From the NCBI GenBank assembly GCA_964545345.1, contig CAZJFE010000001.1:1-64000 (forward strand): DNA of 64,000 nt, written 5' to 3'. Made by a program: the position numbers and the translations under genes. This DNA comes from JAUSKF01 sp964545345 (GTDB lineage: Bacteria; Patescibacteriota; Minisyncoccia; UBA6257; WO2-44-18). The notes beneath the pieces were generated by a model. That model was not told where the DNA came from. It saw only the letters and a program-made list of their open reading frames with translations, and searched no databases. Positions 58,180-64,000 of this stretch are shown in pieces; position 1 is the stretch's first letter, and each line of letters starts with the position of its first letter.

Positions 58180-59145
58180 TTATTGCGAGCGAGCTTGCTG
58201 CCACTCAATAGTCCTCTTTAGCCCTTCTTCAAATTTGATTTTCGGATCATAACCGAACCATTCTTTGGCCTTAGAAACATCAGCGTGAGTATGTTTCACG
58301 TCTCCCAGGCGAGGCGGGCGCGATTCCAGACTCAGCTTCCTGCCGGTATGTCTTTCAATTATTTCTCGAACTTCATTTAAAGCAGTGCGTTCGCCGTGCG
58401 CAACATTGAAAGCTTCTCCGGCAAACTTTTTGTCGGATTGCATGGCGAGGATATTGGCGGCGACAACATTGTCTACATAACAAAAGTCCCGTGATTGCGT
58501 GCCGTCTCCCTCTAAGAATCCCTTTTTCTTTTCCGGGAAATATAAAGCTTCTAACCAGCCGGCAATAACGGTTGAATATGGGGAATCGCCATATTGCCCC
58601 GGACCAAAAACGGTGAAGTAGCGCAACGCTACCGTGTCTAAGCCATAAAGATTACTGAAAACCTTACAGAATAATTCCCCGGTATATTTTTGAAGGGCGT
58701 AGGGAGATTTTGGGTCGCAGGGATTTTCCGATTCTTTGGTCGGCATTGTCAGCGCCCCGCCGTACACGGATGAGGAAGAGGAATACATTACTCGTTTCAC
58801 TCCGTGATTTTTGGCGGCCTCCAGTACGGCTACCGTTCCGGTGATGTTTGCTTCGGTGGTCAGGGTCGGATTTTCCACTGAAAAAGAAACTCTGGGGACG
58901 GCGGCGAAATGGAAAACATATTCCGGTTTGTGGGTGGAAAAGATTTTTTCCAATAGAACAGTATCGGTGATGGAGCCCTCATAGAATTTCATGCCTCCAT
59001 CAATGGCGTCACGTCGGCCGGTGGCGAAATTATCTATTCCGATAATCTGGGTTTGCGGGAATTGATTTTTAAACTGGCGTACAAAATTACTGCCGATGAA
59101 TCCGGCGGGTCCGGTAACTAGAATAGTCCTAGGGTTATTAGTCAT
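58180..59145 (-). CDS. NAD-dependent sugar epimerase/dehydratase (GalE/WbpP type)
   Basis: 321 residues. VTGPAGFIGSNFVRQF (NAD loop), HFAAVPRVSFSVENP, SSSSVYGG and SPYALQKYTGELF (catalytic Tyr-x3-Lys) place it with UDP-glucose/UDP-GlcNAc 4-epimerases. It makes a nucleotide sugar for the glycan. Its start lies in a period-7 repeat that also holds the stop of the upstream gene, which overlaps it by one base. Confidence 0.92.
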   Translation of the reverse strand: MTNNPRTILVTGPAGFIGSNFVRQFKNQFPQTQIIGIDNFATGRRDAIDGGMKFYEGSITDTVLLEKIFSTHKPEYVFHFAAVPRVSFSVENPTLTTEANITGTVAVLEAAKNHGVKRVMYSSSSSVYGGALTMPTKESENPCDPKSPYALQKYTGELFCKVFSNLYGLDTVALRYFTVFGPGQYGDSPYSTVIAGWLEALYFPEKKKGFLEGDGTQSRDFCYVDNVVAANILAMQSDKKFAGEAFNVAHGERTALNEVREIIERHTGRKLSLESRPPRLGDVKHTHADVSKAKEWFGYDPKIKFEEGLKRTIEWQQARSQ

Positions 59146-59159
59146 TAGTTATTAGTCCG
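59133..59159. repeat. period-7 repeat forming a stop/start junction
   Basis: Units related to ATTAGTC and ATTAGTT. On the minus strand the tract reads ACTAATAACTAATGACTAAT, so one TAATG within it provides the stop of the gene at 59145-61049 and the start of the epimerase. Confidence 0.85.
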
Positions 59160-61049
59160 AAGGATTTTGTAGATCAGGACGCCCTCGTTTTTGTAGACCA
59201 ATCTTAGTCCGGGATCAGATGATAAATCAATAGCGCCCAGTTGCTTCTCCCAGGGGCCAAAATAGACATAATCAGCGTCGATATCTTCCCAGCTCGTCCT
59301 TAATTTCAGGTAATCTTGCGACAATTTGGTCATTCTCTCGGCGCGCGCTTCCTTTACGGAAGTTTTATCCCCACCGCTCATAAATTCGTTGTAGGTTCCA
59401 TATTTGCTGGTGAAGTAATTGCCGTAGAGATGCCAGATGCTGTCATTTTGATTACTACCTTCATCGGGGAAGCAATCAAAGCCGGAGCAGGTCCTCGGGT
59501 AAGTCCCATAGAGACGGTTTTCAAAATTTACCGGGCTGACGCCAAAAAGCTTATGCGCAGACAAATATCTATTTTCCATTTCCTCCATCGGCATTGTGCT
59601 GGTGAAGCCGGTCGGCAGATAAGGACGCGCAGAAGTGTATGTGGTCAGATATAGAGCATTCATCACAGAAGGGGTTATGACGCGCGGTTCGGGAGGAAGA
59701 TTCTCGTTGATCCAGTCCCAGGATTTGGCGATGCCATTATCAAATTTGTAATAGTCCCAGAGGAATTGTTGTTGGTTGCGATAAATAGCGATCGGATTCG
59801 CGATCTTTTTGATAACCAAAACCGCGGACAAGGCGATTAGAGAAATCAGCAGAACCTTTCGCCATTTTTGTTTATGAGCCAACCGATTTAGTAGTTCAAA
59901 TATCACTACGCCTAGAACTATAAACACAATTGGGCTTGCCACCTTATACCAGGTGTGTGGAACAGGAACGTAGCCAATTACTAATTGCACATTCCAGGCG
60001 ATGAAGAATGCCGCGATCAGAGTTGTGAGAAATACCGCTTTGAGTCGATCAGTTTTCCGGTAGAGCCAGATCACTAAAGCAATCAATCCGGCATAGACTA
60101 GGTAATCCGGCCAGACCTGCGTTGCAAAAAACCTCCCCTGGGCGATCCCTAACCGGAAAGTGTAATCTTCCATATTTGGCAGCTGCGAAAAATCCCAATA
60201 GTTAACGAAATAGGGCAGAGCAAAGACGATCAGCGTGGTCCAGAAGATAATCAAAAGTTTCCACCGGTGGAGCCGTTCTATTTTCGTCACTAGGCAGTAG
60301 GTGGTTAACAATCCCAAGACGATCACCCAGTAAACCCAAAAATGGAAGTAGACGTAGAATAGAGTTGAAGAAACGACGGCGGCGACCACGGCTGAAATTT
60401 TTGACGGCTTAGTCCAGAACCAATAAGTCGCGGCGACGGCGCCGAGAAGGAACGGCGTGGTCATCAAAGGGTTATCAATTAAATGAAATGGCAGTTTATC
60501 AAACTGGGTTTGGACTAATGGGATGAAGTTCTTCAGGAAAAATGCCGAAAAATCATTCCAGCCGGACCAATCATAGAACGGGAGCTTCAGTGGAATTGGC
60601 GTTAATACTCCAACAAGGCCAAAAAATACCGACCAGATTTTTGATTTGGTGAATAGCCAGCTGATTAAAACGAAAAGTATGAAGATCAGTGCCGGGAAGC
60701 GCAGTTGAAGCATTAGATAGGCCCGGTTGATGCTTCCGTGAAAAGAGTTTAGATATATGGAGAAGATTGTCGGCGGTAGTAAATTAGCAACTGTTGGTCC
60801 GTTCACGGTGGCTGATACATCTGAGGGCGGGAAGTGGCCATCATATATTTCCCGCGCGCGTGGTAGGTAATGGTAAAGGGAATTGCGGTAGGTTTTGAAT
60901 TGAGCGAGCACGAAACGCTGCCCTTCATTAATAAAGTTTTTACGAATGGCAAGGGATGGAGCGACATAGAGTACGCCAACCAGCGCCGCGAGGCCAACCA
61001 CGAGAAGTATGAACTTATAACTATAAACTTTGCTCAATATTTTTCGCAT
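59145..61049 (-). CDS. large polytopic membrane protein, probably glycan assembly
   Basis: 634 residues with about 11 hydrophobic segments in the first ~440 residues (for example YKFILLVVGLAALVGVLYV and WVYWVIVLGLLTTYCLV), followed by a ~190-residue soluble C-terminal domain. The layout resembles GT-C-type glycosyltransferases or O-antigen-related membrane proteins, but I see no diagnostic motif. It is upstream of and coupled to the sugar epimerase gene. Confidence 0.75.
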   Translation of the reverse strand: MRKILSKVYSYKFILLVVGLAALVGVLYVAPSLAIRKNFINEGQRFVLAQFKTYRNSLYHYLPRAREIYDGHFPPSDVSATVNGPTVANLLPPTIFSIYLNSFHGSINRAYLMLQLRFPALIFILFVLISWLFTKSKIWSVFFGLVGVLTPIPLKLPFYDWSGWNDFSAFFLKNFIPLVQTQFDKLPFHLIDNPLMTTPFLLGAVAATYWFWTKPSKISAVVAAVVSSTLFYVYFHFWVYWVIVLGLLTTYCLVTKIERLHRWKLLIIFWTTLIVFALPYFVNYWDFSQLPNMEDYTFRLGIAQGRFFATQVWPDYLVYAGLIALVIWLYRKTDRLKAVFLTTLIAAFFIAWNVQLVIGYVPVPHTWYKVASPIVFIVLGVVIFELLNRLAHKQKWRKVLLISLIALSAVLVIKKIANPIAIYRNQQQFLWDYYKFDNGIAKSWDWINENLPPEPRVITPSVMNALYLTTYTSARPYLPTGFTSTMPMEEMENRYLSAHKLFGVSPVNFENRLYGTYPRTCSGFDCFPDEGSNQNDSIWHLYGNYFTSKYGTYNEFMSGGDKTSVKEARAERMTKLSQDYLKLRTSWEDIDADYVYFGPWEKQLGAIDLSSDPGLRLVYKNEGVLIYKILRTNN

Positions 61050-61064
61050 AAGTTTATTCTACCA

Positions 61065-61090
61065 ATGCCTATTGCCTATTGCCTAATCCG
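61065..61090. repeat. period-7 repeat in an upstream region
   Basis: Units TGCCTAT, TGCCTAT, TGCCTAA between divergent genes. The last TTGCCT is the -35 box of the promoter at 61079. Confidence 0.8.
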
Positions 61091-61107
61091 TAGATTTCTG
61101 CTATAAT
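61079..61107 (+). promoter_or_regulatory. promoter of the YdcF-like gene
   Basis: TTGCCT (61079-61084), 17-base spacer, TATAAT (61102-61107). Confidence 0.75.
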
Positions 61108-61138
61108 CCTCGGCAGTTCTAACAAAAGGAGATCGGCC

Positions 61139-61810
61139 GTGGACAAGACTTCCGAAGGCAAACTGCTGGAGCTGGTGACTAGAATTTCTTCTGATCCCTT
61201 TCCGATTAAGGATCTGGTGCTATACCTAGTTGGTCAGACAGCAGACAATCAGTGGAGTGTGATTGGTCGAGCAGAAGAACTTTACGCTCGTCACTGGGGC
61301 TGTCTTCCAAAGATTTGCCTGGCAGAAAGTCAATTTCCACCCGAGAAAAGAAAGTACCCAAATTTCGCGGTTGATTGGAAGAACATCATGACGCGCAGAG
61401 GACTTCGCGTCGACTCGTTTACCACCTTCCGCTTTCCCGAAGGTCCTGTTGAGCATACCGGCACAGAGATGATGGGTTTGGTGGCTCACGCCAAGGAGCA
61501 GAGTTGGGAAGATGTTGTGTTGATCGCCACGCCCTGGCATCAGCTGCGCTCCTTCCTTTCGGCGGTGGCTGCCACGAAGAAGATCGGTTATCCATTGCGC
61601 CTCTGGAGTTGCCCCGGAAACGCCTTGTCTTGGACCGAGCAGTCGGTTCACTCCCAGGGCGTGCAGACCGGCTCTCGCGCTGATTTCATCCACGCCGAGT
61701 TGGACAAGGTCAAGGCCTATTCCGCCCGAGGTGACATCTCTACGATTGAGGAGGGCATTGAGTACCTCAACTGGCGAGACGCTCAGGGCTGGGAAGACGC
61801 CCCAAAATAA
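61139..61810 (+). CDS. YdcF/DUF218-like protein
   Basis: 223 residues. LVLYLVGQTADN, HTGTEMMGLVAHAKEQSWED and VVLIATPWHQLRSFLSAV follow the DUF218 pattern (a conserved Thr/Asn-rich loop and a His-x3-Arg segment), a Rossmann-like fold of unclear function sometimes tied to envelope metabolism. No membrane segment. The start is GTG with AAAAGGAG upstream. Single-gene unit with promoter and terminator. Confidence 0.6.
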   Translation: MDKTSEGKLLELVTRISSDPFPIKDLVLYLVGQTADNQWSVIGRAEELYARHWGCLPKICLAESQFPPEKRKYPNFAVDWKNIMTRRGLRVDSFTTFRFPEGPVEHTGTEMMGLVAHAKEQSWEDVVLIATPWHQLRSFLSAVAATKKIGYPLRLWSCPGNALSWTEQSVHSQGVQTGSRADFIHAELDKVKAYSARGDISTIEEGIEYLNWRDAQGWEDAPK

Positions 61811-61813
61811 ACT

Positions 61814-61846
61814 AAAAGCCCGCTTTACCGCGGGCCTTTTTTGTTT
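61814..61846 (+). terminator. terminator of the YdcF-like gene
   Basis: AAAGCCCGC / GCGGGCCTTTTTT hairpin. Confidence 0.88.
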
Positions 61847-61858
61847 TAATATCTGTAC

Positions 61859-62581
61859 ATGTTTAACGGGAAGCGGGTGTCGGTGGTTTTTGCTACTTAC
61901 CGCGAAAAAAACTCCGTGCGAGCCGCTATTGAGGACTTCTATAATACCGGGATGGTTGATGAGGTGGTGGTGGTGAGCAATAACGCCGAGCCGGGTACCG
62001 ATGAAGAGGTCAAGAAAACTAAGGCCCGCTTGGTTTACCAGCCACAACAGGGTTATGGTTGGGCATTCCGAAAAGGCATCGCCGAAGCGACCGGCGACCT
62101 AATCGTTCTTTGCGAGCCGGATTCCACTTACACCGGGAAAGATTTAGGAAAGTTTTTAGAATATTCAAAAGATTTTGACGCGGTTTTTGGAACCCGCACC
62201 AATACCAGCACGATCGTGCCCGGTGGTGATATGCGCACCCTACGAAGAATTTGCAACGTGATTTACGGAAAAATTATTCAAACTCTTTACGGCACGACTT
62301 CCCTGACCGAAATCGGTTGTACTTATAAACTGTTTCGCAAAGAAGCTCTGCGGAAGATTGAACCGTTTTTTGTCTCCACTAACCCGCTATTTGCTACCGA
62401 GTTGATTTTGTTGTCTTCCGTGCACGGGCTGAAATTTGTGGAGATCCCGGTTCACTATGGGAATCGGGTCGGCCAATCCACGATCATCGCGAATTGGCGT
62501 AAATTGGTGAAATGGGCGATTAAATTACTGGTGTTTATTATCGGTTTCAGAATTGCCGCGCTACTTGGAAAACATAAATAG
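61859..62581 (+). CDS. glycosyltransferase family 2
   Basis: 240 residues, GT-A fold. VSVVFATYREKNSVRAAIEDF at the start, LCEPDSTYTGKDL (acidic metal-binding motif) and a C-terminal hydrophobic segment (LLVFIIGFRIAALLG) suggest a membrane-associated polyprenyl-phosphate sugar transferase of DPM type. It is followed after 0 bases by a methyltransferase gene. Confidence 0.88.
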   Translation: MFNGKRVSVVFATYREKNSVRAAIEDFYNTGMVDEVVVVSNNAEPGTDEEVKKTKARLVYQPQQGYGWAFRKGIAEATGDLIVLCEPDSTYTGKDLGKFLEYSKDFDAVFGTRTNTSTIVPGGDMRTLRRICNVIYGKIIQTLYGTTSLTEIGCTYKLFRKEALRKIEPFFVSTNPLFATELILLSSVHGLKFVEIPVHYGNRVGQSTIIANWRKLVKWAIKLLVFIIGFRIAALLGKHK

Positions 62582-63817
62582 ATGATGAAGGTAAACAAAA
62601 CTTGTCGAGAGTGTGAAAGCGCCGACCTGGTGAAGTTTTTGGATTTGGGATTACAGCCGGCCGCTAATAGTTTTTTGAAGAAAGAAGAATTGAGCAATCC
62701 GGAGCTGAAGTTTCCGCTGGAAGCTTATTTTTGTCGGTCTTGTAATGCCGCCCAGCTAGTTCATGTGGTTGATAAGAGTTTATTGTTCCGGAATTATGTT
62801 TATTTCTCTTCCGGGATGCCAAAAGTTTCCCCGCATTGGCAGGCCTACGCAGAGCACGTGATGGCGAATTATTTGCCGGCCAAGAATGAATTTGTTTTGG
62901 AAATCGGCAGTAATGATGGCGTGCTGTTGAGGTTTTTCCGGGATCGCGGATATAAGGTTTTAGGCATTGACCCGGCGGAAAATATCGCTAAGGTCGCTGA
63001 AGCAATGGGTGTGCCTACCTGGGCAGACTTCTTTGGCGACACGGTAGCGGCTAAAGCGGTTGCCGCCCACGGACAGGCGATGGCGATTCTAGCCAATAAC
63101 GTAGTGGCGCATATTGATGAGCATCAGGATTTGGTTCAGGGAGTGAAAACTTTATTACATCCCAAAGGGGTGTTTGTCTTAGAAGCGCCGTACTTGATTG
63201 ATATGTTTGAAAACCTAACTTATGACACAATCTATCACGAACATCTGGGATTTTTGGCCGTTCGCCCGCTTCAGAAACTTTTTGCCAAATATGGGTTGGA
63301 AGTTTTTGACGCCCAAGTGGTGCCATCACAGGGCAAATCAATTCGGCTGTTCACCTGCCACCAAGGAGCTTATCCGGTTAAGCAATCGGTAATAGATTTG
63401 GTTAAAAAAGAGTTGGATCTGGGGTTAGATAAAGAAGAAAGCTACCAGGAACTTGGTCGGAGAGTGGCGGCTTCAAAAGAAAAACTGATGGCGTTGTTAC
63501 AGGATCTGAAAAAGCAGGGCAAAACCATCGCCGCCTACGGCGCTCCGGCTAAAGGCAATACCCTTTTGAATTATTGCCAGATCGGGGCGGATACCTTAGA
63601 TTACGCCCTGGAGGATTTACCGACTAAAACCGGCCTTTATACGCCCGGAACGCACATACCGGTTGTGGATCGGAAGTATTCCGAAGCGCATAGGCCGGAT
63701 TATTATCTGATGCTGGCCTGGAATTATCAGAAGGCAATCTTGGAGAAAGAACAGGAATTTTTGAAGAACGGCGGGCATTTCATTATCCCCGTGGGAGATG
63801 AAATAAAAATTATATGA
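62582..63817 (+). CDS. C-methyltransferase of the TylC3/NovU type
   Basis: 411 residues. N-terminal zinc-binding part with CRECESADLVKFLDLGLQP and YFCRSCNAAQLVHV; SAM domain with EIGSNDGVLLRFFRDRG; C-terminal GAPAKGNTLLNYC segment. This is the layout of enzymes that add a methyl branch to a dTDP-keto-deoxysugar, matching the dTDP-sugar gene that follows. Two adjacent ATGs (62582, 62585) are possible. It overlaps the next gene by 4 bases (ATGA). Confidence 0.9.
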   Translation: MMKVNKTCRECESADLVKFLDLGLQPAANSFLKKEELSNPELKFPLEAYFCRSCNAAQLVHVVDKSLLFRNYVYFSSGMPKVSPHWQAYAEHVMANYLPAKNEFVLEIGSNDGVLLRFFRDRGYKVLGIDPAENIAKVAEAMGVPTWADFFGDTVAAKAVAAHGQAMAILANNVVAHIDEHQDLVQGVKTLLHPKGVFVLEAPYLIDMFENLTYDTIYHEHLGFLAVRPLQKLFAKYGLEVFDAQVVPSQGKSIRLFTCHQGAYPVKQSVIDLVKKELDLGLDKEESYQELGRRVAASKEKLMALLQDLKKQGKTIAAYGAPAKGNTLLNYCQIGADTLDYALEDLPTKTGLYTPGTHIPVVDRKYSEAHRPDYYLMLAWNYQKAILEKEQEFLKNGGHFIIPVGDEIKII

Positions 63818-64000
63818 GCTCAGATTCAAAGAAAATTTTAGTATGTGGCGGCTGCGGATTCATGGGTTCGCAGTTCATCCGCTACCTGCACAATAAGTAT
63901 CCGAACTACCAGATCTACAATCTGGATCTTTTAACTTACGCCGGTAATCCGGAGAATTTGAAAGATCTGGCGGTCAGCGATCGTTACCATTTCGTCCACG
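63814..64000 (+). CDS. rmlB: dTDP-glucose 4,6-dehydratase, cut by the window edge
   Basis: The first 62 codons are present. VCGGCGFMGSQFIRYLHNKY is the NAD-binding start (one Gly of GxxGxxG reads within GGCGFMG), followed by IYNLDLLTYAGNPENL, the RmlB signature. It makes dTDP-4-keto-6-deoxyglucose, the precursor of rhamnose and of C-methylated deoxysugars, which suits the methyltransferase gene it overlaps. Confidence 0.93.
   Translation, partial: MSSDSKKILVCGGCGFMGSQFIRYLHNKYPNYQIYNLDLLTYAGNPENLKDLAVSDRYHFVH

Noticed and set aside
61226..62047. A 273-codon minus-strand frame opposite the YdcF-like gene
   Set aside because: It crosses a terminator and the start of the GT2 gene; the plus strand has promoter, ribosome site and family motifs.
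1..64000. CRISPR arrays, insertion-sequence transposases, integrases, rRNA
   Set aside because: None seen; the repeats present are tandem heptamers or palindromes without spacer structure, and no transposase or integrase motifs occur.

Overview
The window looks like chromosomal DNA of a Patescibacteria/CPR bacterium of the Parcubacteria type. This is inferred from gene style, since no rRNA is present. The signs are: very compact clusters with overlapping stop and start codons, a large secreted protein with an N-terminal peptidoglycan-binding domain that looks like an S-layer protein, a LysM-M23 peptidase with the CPR-like N-for-H change, many small genes with no recognisable family, and several families of short palindromic or heptanucleotide repeats that sit even inside conserved genes.

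Layout. 1-8.6 kb: two membrane or secreted proteins of unknown function (one cut by the window edge), the 16S rRNA dimethyltransferase RsmA, a charged coiled-coil protein, a secreted HEXXH protein, a PcrA/UvrD-type helicase and a LysM-M23 protein. 8.6-17.9 kb: an accessory stretch of isolated genes, many with their own near-consensus promoter, AGGAGG-type ribosome site and hairpin terminator. They include a translin-like protein behind a ~300-nt structured leader, a zinc-ribbon protein, a NYN-domain protein, a HTH protein, a sigma-region-2-like protein coupled to an IscU-like protein, YraN, a Gly-rich membrane protein and a TrmB-type regulator. MetK and three tRNA genes (Arg-TCG, Lys-CTT, Val-TAC) also lie here. 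Structured repeats that copy tRNA 3' ends lie downstream of two of the tRNAs. 17.9-19.3 kb: no conventional gene. A perfect promoter starts a ~1.36-kb highly structured RNA that ends at a strong terminator. It holds two type III hammerhead ribozymes 307 nt apart on the same strand, with a 40-codon membrane microprotein ORF between them. This is the most unusual feature of the window.

19.4-35.2 kb: housekeeping genes, namely a YvcK/CofD-like protein, a phospholipase D-like (cardiolipin synthase) protein, RecA, a RodZ-like protein, FtsK, a HAD phosphatase, a phosphohexomutase, FolD (copy lacking the catalytic Lys), a His/Asp-rich lipoprotein, two RNase H-fold proteins, a cysteine desulfurase, ClpB, a membrane protein and a winged-helix protein. 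35.5-40.2 kb: the S-layer-like protein and a membrane-anchored TPR protein. 40.2-64 kb: a long surface-glycan region with GT4 and GT2 glycosyltransferases, a flippase, NeuC-like epimerase, SQD1-type UDP-sulfoquinovose synthase, CMP-sugar synthetase, methyltransferases, a GNAT enzyme, sugar epimerases, a polytopic membrane protein and the start of RmlB. GlyA and a second, catalytically intact-looking FolD sit inside it.

Working together: the glycan genes plausibly make and export an acidic glycan (sulfoquinovose plus a nulosonic-acid-like sugar), perhaps to decorate the S-layer protein. GlyA, FolD and MetK supply one-carbon units and SAM to the methyltransferases. The cysteine desulfurase and IscU-like protein would form a minimal Fe-S system. 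Four families of short repeats are spread across the window: (i) period-7 tandem repeats, mostly inside genes; (ii) elements with ATCCCGTTAGAAA-type inverted ends, two of which face each other around a 7.6-kb glycan cassette; (iii) tRNA-3'-end elements; (iv) other GC-rich palindromes.
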